Assembly: GCF_900112685.1 (NCBI RefSeq)
Contig: NZ_FOMS01000004.1
Coordinates: 201,025 to 265,024 of the forward strand
DNA length: 64,000 bases
Reading direction: 5' to 3'
From: Roseivivax sediminis
GTDB taxonomy: Bacteria > Pseudomonadota > Alphaproteobacteria > Rhodobacterales > Rhodobacteraceae
The notes under the pieces were generated by a model that worked only from the letters and a program-made list of their open reading frames with translations, was not told the origin of the DNA and did no database searches. Shown here in pieces: positions 43,466 through 52,392 of the stretch; the first letter of the stretch is position 1, and every line of letters starts with the position of its first letter. The position numbers and the translations under genes were made by a program.

Positions 43466-44533
43466 TCATTTCTGCAGAGGCGGCTCGGTCTCGAGGTCGG
43501 GCCAGACGCCCGGTGAAGTCGGCAGCCCGTCATCGTATTGCGACAGGTAGTCGAGCATCAGCGGCCGGTTGGCAATGAAGCCCTTGTAGTCCGCCAGATC
43601 CTCGGGGAGGTCGCGGACGACGCGGTGCAGGCGGCGGCCCCATTTCGGCACCGTCACGATGTCCTGGAAGGCGATCAGGTAGCAGCGGATCGGGAAGACC
43701 AGCGCGTTGGAGCGCGGCAGGCGGAAGAAGGTCTGAAGTTCCACCCGCAGATGCTGCTTGGCGCCGATGTTTTCGGGTGTGAGCGTGGTCTTCTCGACGC
43801 CCCACTTATGGTAATTCTCGGGGCTCGTATCGAGGCGCGGATTGACCGTCATGGTCCAGTTCAGCCGCCGCGCGGGCGACCCCTGCTGGACGTTCAGCAG
43901 GAATTTCAGCGCCCGCTTGAAGATGCCCATCTCGTGCGCCCGCGGCACCGGCGCGTGCCATTCGAAGAAGTTCATGCCGATGTCGAAATCGAGCGACCAG
44001 TCCGCCTGCGTCGTCACCATGCCGGCATCCATCCACAGGTTCTCCTCGCGCTGGTCGAGCACTGCGAAATCGCCCTGGGTCTGCCGGGTGATGTATTCCA
44101 TCGGCCCGTAGGGCAACGTCGTCTCGTCGAGGAAGGTGAAGGTGTCGTCGATGCCGAGCGGCTTGTTGATCCAGCGCCACTGGTTGCCGTCGCGGTGAAG
44201 CTCGAAGAGGTCCGGGTAATCCTCGGACTTCGACACCATGATGAGCTCGAGAAGATCCCAGCCCGCCAGCGTCATGTGCGGCAGCGACTGGCAGCGCAGC
44301 GGATCCTCGGCCAGCACCAGCGCGCGGTCGTGCATTTCGGAAACGTAGTGTTCGTCGACGTCGAAACGCTTCTCGTAGACCGATCCTTCCGGGCCGCCGC
44401 GGTGCTGCTCCATGTTCACCGAATACATGTAGCTGTCTTCGTGGAACGGGAACGGGAACCGCCGGATCGCCCAGTCGGAGTTGCGGAAGGAATAATCGTC
44501 GCGGAACGTCTCGGTGTTGAACTGCATGGTCAT
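43466..44533 (-). CDS. dmmC: Dimethylamine monooxygenase subunit, DUF3445 heme-dependent N-demethylase type
   Basis: The 355-aa product matches the DUF3445 (heme-dependent oxidative N-demethylase) family, with DWAIRRFPFPFHED, VLAEDPLRCQSLPHMTLAGW and RVELQTFFRLPRSNALVFPI. In roseobacters this is one subunit of dimethylamine monooxygenase, which converts dimethylamine to methylamine plus formaldehyde. The gene order here (GcvT-like, zinc protein, reductase, DUF3445) equals the described dmmDABC order; the symbol follows from that. ATG at 44533 is chosen for GGAGG upstream; the longer frame adds 51 unrelated residues. Confidence 0.85.
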   Translation of the reverse strand: MTMQFNTETFRDDYSFRNSDWAIRRFPFPFHEDSYMYSVNMEQHRGGPEGSVYEKRFDVDEHYVSEMHDRALVLAEDPLRCQSLPHMTLAGWDLLELIMVSKSEDYPDLFELHRDGNQWRWINKPLGIDDTFTFLDETTLPYGPMEYITRQTQGDFAVLDQREENLWMDAGMVTTQADWSLDFDIGMNFFEWHAPVPRAHEMGIFKRALKFLLNVQQGSPARRLNWTMTVNPRLDTSPENYHKWGVEKTTLTPENIGAKQHLRVELQTFFRLPRSNALVFPIRCYLIAFQDIVTVPKWGRRLHRVVRDLPEDLADYKGFIANRPLMLDYLSQYDDGLPTSPGVWPDLETEPPLQK

Positions 44534-44544
44534 TTCGGGACCTC

Positions 44545-45531
44545 CTATCGATCCAGCACGAGCTTCTTGCCGGCAAAGCGGCTGACGCAGGGCATGATCT
44601 TCTTGCCGCTGGCCTTCTGGTCGTCCTCGAGCCAGTGGTCGGCGTGGATGAGTTCGCCGTCCGCCTCGATCACGTCGGTCTCGCACTGTCCGCAGGCGCC
44701 GCCGCGGCAGAGGAACGGCGCATCGACGCCGGCGCGTTCGATCGCCTCCAGCAGGCTTTCATGCGGTTCGACATGCACGTCGATGCCCGACCGCGCGAGA
44801 TGCACATCGAACGGATCGCCCGGCTGCGGGGCGAGGAATTCCTCGGCATGGACGGCGTCGCCGGGCCAGCCGTGGTCGGCGGCCGTGGTCTTGACCCAGT
44901 CGATCATGCCCTTCGGCCCGCAGACATAGACATGCGTGCCGAGCGGCTGACCGTCGAGCAGATCTTCCAGCGGCAACGCCTCCTTGCGATCACTGTAGTA
45001 GACGTGGACCTTGTTCGCATGCCGTCCGGTGAGATCGTCGGCATAACTCGCCAGCGACTCGCTGCGGCAGGCATAGTGCAACTCCCACCGGCCGCCCTGG
45101 CGTTCGAGCTGCGCGATCATCGACAGGAACGGCGTGATGCCGATGCCGCCGGCGAGGAACACGTGCTTGCGCGCGCGCAGATCGAGCGGGAAGAGGTTCA
45201 CCGGGTAGCTCACCGAGAGCCGGTCGCCGACCGAGACGGCCGTATGCAGGAAGCGCGATCCGCCCCGCCCCTCGTCGTCGCGGCGCACCGATATGGCGTA
45301 GTGCGAGGTATCCGACGGGTCGGACATCAGCGAATAGGGGTTCTTCCGCGGGCGGCCGTCGTCGTTCATCTCCACGATGGTGTGCGCCCCGGGCGAGAAC
45401 GGCGGAAACGGCGCGCCGTCCGGGCGCTCGAACTCGAACCGGGTGACCAGATCGTTCAGCGGCACGATGGCGCGGACGACGACGTCGATCGTACCGCCGC
45501 CGGCCTTGGCTTTCTGGGGTGCGGCGCTCAT
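44545..45531 (-). CDS. dmmB: Dimethylamine monooxygenase reductase subunit (ferredoxin reductase type)
   Basis: This 328-aa protein of the phthalate dioxygenase reductase class has an FMN/FAD domain (FSPGAHTIVEMN, KNPYSLMSDPSD) and an NAD domain (VFLAGGIGITPFLSMIAQLE, YVCGPKGMIDW). A C-terminal plant-type [2Fe-2S] domain has CRGGACGQCETDV and a fourth Cys in IMPCVSR. It passes electrons from NAD(P)H to the demethylase. The ATG at 45531 overlaps the dmmA stop by 4 nt. Confidence 0.9.
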   Translation of the reverse strand: MSAAPQKAKAGGGTIDVVVRAIVPLNDLVTRFEFERPDGAPFPPFSPGAHTIVEMNDDGRPRKNPYSLMSDPSDTSHYAISVRRDDEGRGGSRFLHTAVSVGDRLSVSYPVNLFPLDLRARKHVFLAGGIGITPFLSMIAQLERQGGRWELHYACRSESLASYADDLTGRHANKVHVYYSDRKEALPLEDLLDGQPLGTHVYVCGPKGMIDWVKTTAADHGWPGDAVHAEEFLAPQPGDPFDVHLARSGIDVHVEPHESLLEAIERAGVDAPFLCRGGACGQCETDVIEADGELIHADHWLEDDQKASGKKIMPCVSRFAGKKLVLDR

Positions 45532-46136
45532 TGGTACAGCTCCACGGGATCGGGGACGTTGCCGGGGTCCTCGGCATCGACGCGCACGCCCTGGAACGCG
45601 GCGAGCCGGCGCGAGTAGTGATCGCGCACGAAGAGGTGCAGGCCGCAATGCGCGCAGACGAACGGGTCGGTGGTCACGTCCTCCGTGATGCCCTTGCAGT
45701 GCACGCATTGCATCCGCCGCGCGACGGAGCCGCGATGCTCGCGCTGGATCGACCGCTGCGGCAGGCCGTGCTCGATCGCCTCGCTCATGGCCTGGCCCAT
45801 CAGCCCCTCGGTCCCGGCGAGGTAGAGCTGCAGGCCCATATGCGCATCGGTCAGCACCCGGCGCAGGCGCGGCACGCTCGCCTCGTAGCTCGGCGCGACG
45901 TGGAACTGCGCGGGTCCGCACATCTCGAGCCGGGGGACATAGCTCTCGCCCGTGCCCTTGGGGATGTAGATGATGTGTGCCGCGCGCACCAGCGCGGGGT
46001 CGCGGACAGCGAGGTCGAGAAGCGCCTCGGCGCCCTCGGCATCCGCGATCATCAGGTGCGCCTTGCCCGGGCGCGGCTCCAGCGTGCCGTAGACCGGACG
46101 GCTCGCGATACTCTCTGGAAACTGGAAACGCGACAT
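45528..46136 (-). CDS. dmmA: Dimethylamine monooxygenase subunit DmmA-like, zinc-knuckle protein
   Basis: This 202-aa protein has an N-terminal region of mixed alpha/beta character (HLMIADAEGAEALLDLAVRD, ALVRAAHIIYIPKGTGESY). The C-terminal rubredoxin-like zinc site is made by CVHCKGITEDV and CAHCGLHLFVRDHYSRR. It is encoded between dmmD and dmmB, as in roseobacter dmmDABC clusters. It is probably an electron-transfer or assembly subunit; the exact role is not shown by sequence. It overlaps dmmB by 4 nt. Confidence 0.82.
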   Translation of the reverse strand: MSRFQFPESIASRPVYGTLEPRPGKAHLMIADAEGAEALLDLAVRDPALVRAAHIIYIPKGTGESYVPRLEMCGPAQFHVAPSYEASVPRLRRVLTDAHMGLQLYLAGTEGLMGQAMSEAIEHGLPQRSIQREHRGSVARRMQCVHCKGITEDVTTDPFVCAHCGLHLFVRDHYSRRLAAFQGVRVDAEDPGNVPDPVELYQ

Positions 46137-46209
46137 TGCGCCTGTTCTCCCGTGCTGTCGTGTCGGTCCGGTGGTCGGGGCGCGCCGCGGCGCCCCGACC
46201 GGGCTGCAC

Positions 46210-47355
46210 TCAGCCCTTGGCGGTGCGGATCTTCTTGTCCTTGTCGTAGAACGGCATCTCGTCGGTGGTGCAGGGAATTTCCGTGCCGTCGTCGTTCACC
46301 ACGGTCAGTTTCGTGCCGGGCACGGCGCAGTCGACCGGGATCCGGGCGATACCCACGTTGTGCTCGTTGAGGCTCGAATACATCCCGAAGGTCACGACGC
46401 CGACCTCCTTGCCGTCCTTGAGAAGCTTGGCACCGATATCCGCCGGTGTCTTGCCCTCGAGCCGCACGCCGTAGATCTTGAACCGCTCGCGGCCCTTGGC
46501 GGCGTAATGGTTCTCCGCCCCGCGAAAGCCGGTCTTGTCGGGCGAGACGGTGAAGTCGAGGCCGAGCTCCCACAGGGTGTCGCCCGCCGGCTCGTCCGGG
46601 AACGGGAACGTCTCTGAATTGTCGCCGGGATAGAACAGCAGGTAGCTTTCCGTGCGCAGCAGATCGAGCGTGGAGAACTGCACCGGGCGGATGCCCATGT
46701 CCTTGCCCTTCTCGAGGATCGCGTCCCACATCGCGACGGCGTGGCGCGCCTCCACGAACAGCTCATAGCCGCGTTCCCCGGTATAGCCGGTGCGCGAGAT
46801 CATCACCGGCATCCCGAAGAGCTTGGTCTGCACGATGCCGAAATAGGCCAGATCGCGGATGCCCGGCACATGCTCCGCCAGGAAATCCACGGCGACCGGC
46901 CCCTGCAGCGACAGATCGTGCAGGTCGTCGTCGAAGATCATCGCGACGCTCTTGCCCTGCGCGGCCATGACGAGCGATTCGTGCCCGGTGCCGGTGCCGT
47001 GCACCACCATCCAGTGATTCACCGAGAGGCGGTAGATGACGCAATCGTCGATGAACTTGCCCTCGTCGTTGAGGAAACAGGCGTAGGTCGCCCGGCCCGG
47101 CATGATCTTGTCGACGTTGCGGGTGGTGGCTCGGTCGATCACCGACGCCGCGTGCGGCCCGACAAGATGCACCTTCTTGAGGCCCGAGACATCCATCAGA
47201 CCGGCCTTCGTGCGCACCGCCAGGTAGTCCGCCTCGGCCCGCTCCGGGCTGTGGTCGTAGAACCACGCGGTGCCCATGCCGTTCCAGTCTTCCAGCTCTC
47301 CGCCGATCTCGGCGTGGCGCTGTGCCAGAGCGGATGTCCGATAGATGATCGCCAT
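46210..47355 (-). CDS. dmmD: Aminomethyltransferase (GcvT) family protein of the dmm operon
   Basis: This 381-aa T-protein-like, folate-binding protein has DVSGLKKVHLVGPHAASVID, MISRTGYTGERGYELFVEAR and FSTLDLLRTESYLL. In the dmmDABC set it probably captures the formaldehyde-level carbon released in dimethylamine demethylation onto tetrahydrofolate. It heads the operon and is transcribed divergently from the ammonium transporter. ATG 47355 has GGGAGG upstream; the 12-residue longer frame is unsupported. The name follows gene order. Confidence 0.83.
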   Translation of the reverse strand: MAIIYRTSALAQRHAEIGGELEDWNGMGTAWFYDHSPERAEADYLAVRTKAGLMDVSGLKKVHLVGPHAASVIDRATTRNVDKIMPGRATYACFLNDEGKFIDDCVIYRLSVNHWMVVHGTGTGHESLVMAAQGKSVAMIFDDDLHDLSLQGPVAVDFLAEHVPGIRDLAYFGIVQTKLFGMPVMISRTGYTGERGYELFVEARHAVAMWDAILEKGKDMGIRPVQFSTLDLLRTESYLLFYPGDNSETFPFPDEPAGDTLWELGLDFTVSPDKTGFRGAENHYAAKGRERFKIYGVRLEGKTPADIGAKLLKDGKEVGVVTFGMYSSLNEHNVGIARIPVDCAVPGTKLTVVNDDGTEIPCTTDEMPFYDKDKKIRTAKG

Positions 47356-47598
47356 GCTGTGACCTCCCAAGGTTGCCTCGTTTCGGCGCATTCAGACGCA
47401 TCCGATTTCAAAAATCAACACTTTCGTTCATAACTTTTTCCCGTGGGGAAATTTTTGCCGGCTGTGCGGGAAGATGCCCAAGCAAAGGGCGGTTTTTGCC
47501 TAATGCGAAAAAAAATTGACAGAAATGAATGTTCACGTTTGCCTACGGGAAAAACTTTTCAGCAAGAATAAACGGCCGGCAACGGCAAGGGAGGAGAA
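47356..47598. promoter_or_regulatory. Divergent dmmD / amt control region with repeated TTTSCC-type sites
   Basis: This 243-bp AT-rich stretch contains several related elements. TTTCCC-GTG-GGGAAA (47437-47451) is a perfect palindrome. TTTGCC-TAC-GGGAAA lies around 47539-47553. TTTGC-N7-GAAAA is at 47495-47511. The exact 10-mers TTTTTCCCGT (47435-47444) and ACGGGAAAAA (47545-47554) are inverted repeats near the two promoters. These are likely regulator sites for both operons; the regulator is not known. Confidence 0.6.
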
Positions 47599-48972
47599 AT
47601 GGACGGCAATCTGAACGCACTGACCACTGTGTTCACCGAGTTCTATTACTGGGTGACCGTGGTCTTCATGTTCCTCATCCACGTGGGGTTCTGCATGTAC
47701 GAGGTCGGCGCCAGCCGGCGGCGTAACCACATGCATACGCTGATGAAGAACGTCATGGTGATCCCGCTGGTCACGGTCACCTTCTTCTTCTTCGGATGGT
47801 GGATCTACTGGGCCTTCCCGATGTTCCCGTTCTTCGGCGGGCTCGACCACGAAATGGCCAACGCCAACCGGCCCTGGGCAGAGACGATGGCGCCGAACCT
47901 CGATGATCGAATCACCGGCGTGTTCTGGGCGGCCTTCCTGCTGTTCTCCTGGACCGCGGCCTCGATCGTGTCGGGGTCGGTGATCGAGAGGATCCGCTCC
48001 TCGGCGCTCTGGGTGCACGCGGTGCTGATCGGGTCCGTCTGGTGGATCATCGACGCCGCCTGGGGCTGGCACTACGGCGGCTGGATGGTGCAGTATCTCG
48101 GCTACCATGACGCCTATGCCTCGGGCGTGATCCATGCCATCGCGGGCGGCTACGCGCTCGGCGTGATCTGGGTGCTGGGGCCTCGGCTCGGCAAGTTCGC
48201 GCCGGACGGCACCCCGCGCGACATTCCCCCGCACAACCCCTGGATGCTCACCATCGGGCTGTTCCTGATCTATACCGGCTTCTGGGGCTTCTATGCGGCC
48301 TGTAATGTCCCCGTCATATCGCCCGAGGCGATCGGCGGCGAGATTACCGGCACCACCTGGACCGCGACGAACATTTACCTCGCGCCGACCTCGCTGTCGG
48401 GGATCACGTTCAACTTCCTGATGTCGCTCTCGGGCGGCCTGATGGCGGCCTATCTGGTGTCCAAGGGCGATGCGTTCTGGACCTTCTCGGGCGGTCTGGC
48501 CGGCATCATCACCGCGTCGGCGGGCAACGACCTCTATCACCCGGTGCAGGCGATGATCATCGCCGCCATCGGCGTGGTGATCGTCTACAACCTGCACTTC
48601 TGGGTGGAGCGGCGCTTCAAGCTCGATGACGCGGTCGGCGCGGTTGCGGTGCACGGCTATGCCGGCGTCGTCGGCCTGGTGATCGCGGGCTTCGTGCTCT
48701 GGGGCGCGCCGTCCTCGCCGTTCGAGGGCTACGCCACGATCAACCCGGTCGGCCAGATCCTCGGCGCGGCGATCATGTTCGTCGGGCTGGGCTTCCTGCC
48801 CGCCTACATCGTGGCCCGCTTGCAGAAGGCCGCCGGCGTGCTGCGCATCCCGGAGGAGGTCGAGCTCGAGGGGCTCGATTACGCCGAACACACTGCCTAC
48901 GAGGAGGCCAAGGCATCAATCATCGAAGCCGACAAGGCCCACCTCGCCCAGAAAACCATGCCCGCGGAGTGA
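47599..48972 (+). CDS. amt: Ammonium transporter (Amt family)
   Basis: In this 457-aa polytopic Amt protein, twin pore histidines are present in DAYASGVIHAIAGG and DDAVGAVAVHGYAGVVG. N-terminal helix FYYWVTVVFMFLIHVGFCMY and C-terminal cytoplasmic tail with LRIPEEVELEGLDYAEHTAY are like those of the other canonical Amt here. It lies in the methylamine island upstream of mgsABC-gmaS. It probably imports ammonium or methylammonium, a well-known Amt analogue substrate. GGGAGGAG precedes the ATG. Confidence 0.93.
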   Translation: MDGNLNALTTVFTEFYYWVTVVFMFLIHVGFCMYEVGASRRRNHMHTLMKNVMVIPLVTVTFFFFGWWIYWAFPMFPFFGGLDHEMANANRPWAETMAPNLDDRITGVFWAAFLLFSWTAASIVSGSVIERIRSSALWVHAVLIGSVWWIIDAAWGWHYGGWMVQYLGYHDAYASGVIHAIAGGYALGVIWVLGPRLGKFAPDGTPRDIPPHNPWMLTIGLFLIYTGFWGFYAACNVPVISPEAIGGEITGTTWTATNIYLAPTSLSGITFNFLMSLSGGLMAAYLVSKGDAFWTFSGGLAGIITASAGNDLYHPVQAMIIAAIGVVIVYNLHFWVERRFKLDDAVGAVAVHGYAGVVGLVIAGFVLWGAPSSPFEGYATINPVGQILGAAIMFVGLGFLPAYIVARLQKAAGVLRIPEEVELEGLDYAEHTAYEEAKASIIEADKAHLAQKTMPAE

Positions 48973-48984
48973 GGAGAGACCGAG

Positions 48985-49203
48985 ATGTCGACTATCGGAT
49001 ACGAAAGCTGGGCCGTCGATCTGGCCGAGGTAGGACCGATCTATCCCTTCCAGGGATGGGAGATCGCGATGGTGATCGTCGGTGTGCTGTTCTGGCTTGG
49101 CTGGCACCGGATCCAGTTCAAGCGTGAGAGCGAACACCTCGAACGCGCGAAGCGCCGTGCGCGCGATCACGCGGACATCATGAGCAATATCGAACGGTAC
49201 TGA
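48985..49203 (+). CDS. Small one-helix membrane protein after amt
   Basis: The 72-aa product has a single membrane helix (WEIAMVIVGVLFWLGW, about 25-40) and a basic, charged C-terminal tail (RIQFKRESEHLERAKRRARD). It starts 12 nt after the amt stop with GAGGAGA and ends before a hairpin, so it is probably co-expressed with the transporter. I do not recognise a family. A similar small membrane protein (56 aa) follows the other canonical amt at 54741-54911, suggesting a transporter accessory subunit. Confidence 0.8.
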   Translation: MSTIGYESWAVDLAEVGPIYPFQGWEIAMVIVGVLFWLGWHRIQFKRESEHLERAKRRARDHADIMSNIERY

Positions 49204-49216
49204 CGTACTGCGATGC

Positions 49217-49237
49217 GGGCGGGCGAGATGCCCGCCC
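49217..49237 (+). terminator. Hairpin terminator after the amt unit
   Basis: GGGCGGGC-GAGAT-GCCCGCCC is a perfect 8-bp stem followed by AATATTG. The missing T-run makes it weaker than a standard terminator. It separates amt from the mgs promoter. Confidence 0.6.
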
Positions 49238-49348
49238 AATATTGCCTCTAATGAAAATTTATTTCCCTTAGTTGATAGTTCAGGATGTGGGTGATAGCGT
49301 CTGGACAGACGCCCGAGTGGCAGAATCATGAATGGAGGCACTGGTTGA

Positions 49349-50275
49349 ATGTGCGGGATTGTCGGACTTTTCCTGAAGGACAGCGCGCTGGAGCCCCAGC
49401 TCGGCGCGATGCTCACGGACATGCTCGTGACCATGACGGATCGCGGCCCGGACAGCGCCGGCATCGCCATCTACGGCGATGACGACGGCGCGAACACGAA
49501 ACTGACGGTCCAGTCGGACCAGCCCGACGCGGCGTTCGCGGATCTCGACAAGACGCTGTCGCAGGCGCTCGGCGCGCCGGTCACGCTGGAGCGGCGCGAC
49601 ACCCACGCGGTGCTGCGCCTGCCCCGCGACAAGGAGATGGACGCGGTGCGGATCCTGCGCGACGCGGGCGAGGTGCGCCTCATGTCGGCAGGCTCCACGC
49701 TGGAGATCTACAAGGAAGTCGGTCTGCCCAAGGACGTGGCGGCGCGCTTCGACATCGCCTCCATGGCCGGCACACACGGTATCGGCCACACGCGGATGGC
49801 GACGGAATCGGCAGTCACCACGCTCGGTGCCCATCCGTTCAACACCGGCGCCGACCAATGCCTCGTGCACAACGGATCGCTGTCGAACCACAACTCCCTG
49901 CGCCGCAAGCTGCAGCGCATGGGCGTGCATATCGAGACCCAGAACGACACCGAGGTCGGCGCCGCCTACCTCACCTGGCGGATGCAGAACGGCGCCAGCC
50001 TCGGCGAGGCGCTGGAAAGCGCGCTCGACGATCTCGACGGCTTCTTCACCTTCGTCGTCGGCACCAAGGACGGCTTCGGCGTGGTGCGCGACCCGATCGC
50101 GTGCAAGCCCGCGGTGATGGCCGAGACCGACCAATACGTCGCCTTCGGATCGGAGTACCGGGCGCTGGTGAACCTGCCGGGCATCGACGAGGCCCGCGTG
50201 TGGGAGCCCGAGCCTGCCACGGTCTACTTCTGGAAACATTCGGACCCGCAGGTCCCGACGGGAAAGGCCGCCTGA
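49349..50275 (+). CDS. mgsA: N-methylglutamate synthase subunit A (class II glutamine amidotransferase)
   Basis: This 308-aa protein starts MCGIVGLFL, giving the catalytic Cys2 of Ntn-type amidotransferases. Later it shows GIGHTRMATESAVT, HNGSLSNHNSLRRKL and NDTEVGAAYL, as in the GltB N-terminal domain. In MgsABC it would act on gamma-glutamylmethylamide and deliver methylamine to the synthase centre. It is separated by 1 nt from mgsB. GGAGG lies upstream of the ATG. The assignment over plain glutamate synthase rests on the split three-gene form and the gmaS neighbour. Confidence 0.9.
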   Translation: MCGIVGLFLKDSALEPQLGAMLTDMLVTMTDRGPDSAGIAIYGDDDGANTKLTVQSDQPDAAFADLDKTLSQALGAPVTLERRDTHAVLRLPRDKEMDAVRILRDAGEVRLMSAGSTLEIYKEVGLPKDVAARFDIASMAGTHGIGHTRMATESAVTTLGAHPFNTGADQCLVHNGSLSNHNSLRRKLQRMGVHIETQNDTEVGAAYLTWRMQNGASLGEALESALDDLDGFFTFVVGTKDGFGVVRDPIACKPAVMAETDQYVAFGSEYRALVNLPGIDEARVWEPEPATVYFWKHSDPQVPTGKAA

Positions 50276-50276
50276 C

Positions 50277-50954
50277 ATGCAGACCATAGATCTGGGCACC
50301 ACCGCCCTGCGCGAGCTGAACGCCTCCCTGCACGCGCAGGCCGCCGACACCAACCAGACCGCGTGGGAAATCGTCAATCCGCGCGGCAGCCACGCCGTCG
50401 CCGTGGGCCTCGACGCACCGATCGAGGTCTACGTGAAGGGCTCCACCGGCTATTACACCGCCGGCATGAACAAGCAGGCGACCGTGCATGTCCACGGCTC
50501 GGCCGGGCCGGGCGTGGCCGAGAACATGATCTCGGGCACCGTCATCGTCGACGGCGACGCCTCCCAGTACGCCGGCGCCACCGGGCATGGCGGCACGCTG
50601 GTCATCAAGGGCAACGCCTCCTCGCGCTGCGGCATCTCCATGAAGGGGATCGACATCGTCGTGCACGGCAATGTCGGGCACATGTCGGCGTTCATGGCGC
50701 AGTCCGGCAACCTCGTCGTCTGCGGCGACGCGGGCGAGGCGCTCGGCGATTCGATCTACGAGGCGCGTCTATTCGTGCGCGGATCGGTGAAATCACTCGG
50801 CGCCGACTGCATCGAGAAGGAGATGCGCCCCGAGCATCTGGAGATCCTGCGCGATCTTCTGGAGCGCGGCGGCTGCGACGCCAGACCCGAAGAGTTCCGC
50901 CGCTACGGCTCGGCCCGGCAGCTCTACAACTTCAACATCGACAACGCGTATTGA
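50277..50954 (+). CDS. mgsB: N-methylglutamate synthase subunit B (GltB domain-3-like)
   Basis: The 225-aa protein has the right-handed beta-helix repeats of the GXGXG domain of glutamate synthase. Glycine-rich turns such as GPGVAENMISGTVIVDGDAS, GGTLVIKGNASSRCGISMKG and GDAGEALGDSIYEARLFVRG are visible. It is the structural part linking the amidotransferase and FMN domains. It lies 1 nt after mgsA and 7 nt before mgsC. Confidence 0.9.
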   Translation: MQTIDLGTTALRELNASLHAQAADTNQTAWEIVNPRGSHAVAVGLDAPIEVYVKGSTGYYTAGMNKQATVHVHGSAGPGVAENMISGTVIVDGDASQYAGATGHGGTLVIKGNASSRCGISMKGIDIVVHGNVGHMSAFMAQSGNLVVCGDAGEALGDSIYEARLFVRGSVKSLGADCIEKEMRPEHLEILRDLLERGGCDARPEEFRRYGSARQLYNFNIDNAY

Positions 50955-50961
50955 GGGGCAG

Positions 50962-52314
50962 ATGACGATGAAGGACACAAAGCACGACGGCCCCCCGCGG
51001 ACCCCGCCGAGGCAGTCGGCGACCTTCACCCAGGACGTCAACGCCGAGATCCGCCGCGCCGCGGCGACCGGCATCTACGACATCCGCGGCGGCGGCGCCA
51101 AGCGCAAGGTCCCGCATTTCGACGACCTGCTGTTCCTCGGCGCGTCGATCTCGCGTTATCCGCTGGAAGGCTATCGCGAACGCTGCGGCACCGACGTCAC
51201 GCTCGGCACCCGCCACGCCAAGAACCCGATCAAGCTCGACATTCCCGTGACCATCGCGGGCATGAGCTTCGGCGCGCTCTCGGGCGCGGCGAAGGAGGCG
51301 CTGGGGCGCGGCGCATCGGCGGCGGGCACCTCGACCACCACCGGCGACGGCGGCATGACCCAGGAAGAGCGCGGGCATTCGTCCAAGCTGGTCTACCAGT
51401 ACCTGCCCTCGCGCTACGGCATGAACCCTGACGATCTGCGCAAGGCGGATGCGATCGAGGTCGTCGTCGGCCAGGGCGCCAAGCCCGGCGGCGGCGGCAT
51501 GCTGCTGGGCCAGAAGATCTCCGACCGGGTGGCGCAGATGCGCAACCTGCCCCAGGGGATCGACCAGCGCTCGGCCTGCCGGCACCCGGACTGGACCGGA
51601 CCCGACGATCTCGAGATCAAGATCCTCGAGCTGCGCGAGATCACCGGCTGGAAGGTGCCGATCTACATCAAGGTCGGCGGCGCCCGCCCCTATTTCGATA
51701 CCACGCTGGCGATCAAGGCGGGCGCGGACGTCGTCGTCCTCGACGGCATGCAGGGCGGCACCGCGGCGACGCAGGACGTGTTCATCGAGCATGTCGGCCA
51801 GCCGATCCTCGCCTGTATCCGCGAATCCGTGCGCGCGCTGCAGGACATGAACATGCACCGCGAGGTGCAGCTCATCGTCTCGGGCGGCATCCGCTCTGGC
51901 GCGGACGTGGCCAAGTGCATGGCGCTCGGCGCGGACGCGGTGGCCATCGGCACCGCCGCGCTGATCGCGCTCGGCGACAACGACCCGCGCTGGGAAGAGG
52001 AATACCAGAAGCTCGGCACCACCGCCGGGGCCTACGACGACTGGCACGAGGGGCGCGACCCCGCCGGCATCACCACGCAGGACCCCGAGTTGGCCGCGCG
52101 CTTCGACCCGATCGAGGGGGGACGGCGGCTCAACAACTTCCTCAAGGTGATGACGCTGGAGGCGCAGACCATCGCGCGCGCCTGCGGCAAGAACCACCTG
52201 CACAACCTCGAGCCCGAGGATCTGTGCGCCATCACCATGGAGGCGGCGGCGATGGCCAAGGTGCCGCTTGCCGGCACCGACTGGTGGCCCGGCAAACCCG
52301 GCACCGGCTTCTGA
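50962..52314 (+). CDS. mgsC: N-methylglutamate synthase subunit C (FMN glutamate-synthase domain)
   Basis: The 450-aa TIM-barrel protein has the FMN-binding glutamate synthase signatures IAGMSFGALSGAAKEALGRG, GQGAKPGGGGMLLG, KVGGARPYFDTTLAIKAGAD, VVLDGMQGGTAATQ and SGGIRSGADVAKCMALGADA. It would combine 2-oxoglutarate with methylamine to give N-methylglutamate. It is the third cistron of mgsABC, directly before gmaS. Confidence 0.92.
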   Translation: MTMKDTKHDGPPRTPPRQSATFTQDVNAEIRRAAATGIYDIRGGGAKRKVPHFDDLLFLGASISRYPLEGYRERCGTDVTLGTRHAKNPIKLDIPVTIAGMSFGALSGAAKEALGRGASAAGTSTTTGDGGMTQEERGHSSKLVYQYLPSRYGMNPDDLRKADAIEVVVGQGAKPGGGGMLLGQKISDRVAQMRNLPQGIDQRSACRHPDWTGPDDLEIKILELREITGWKVPIYIKVGGARPYFDTTLAIKAGADVVVLDGMQGGTAATQDVFIEHVGQPILACIRESVRALQDMNMHREVQLIVSGGIRSGADVAKCMALGADAVAIGTAALIALGDNDPRWEEEYQKLGTTAGAYDDWHEGRDPAGITTQDPELAARFDPIEGGRRLNNFLKVMTLEAQTIARACGKNHLHNLEPEDLCAITMEAAAMAKVPLAGTDWWPGKPGTGF

Positions 52315-52392
52315 ATCGGCTCACCGGCGCGTCCCGACACCGGGGCGCGCCGAATGCGTCAAGAAACGAACTCCACGAACAGGGACCGAAAC

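Noticed and set aside
49217-49237. CRISPR-like or recombination repeat
   Set aside because: It is a single hairpin at an operon end with no repeated units, best read as a terminator.
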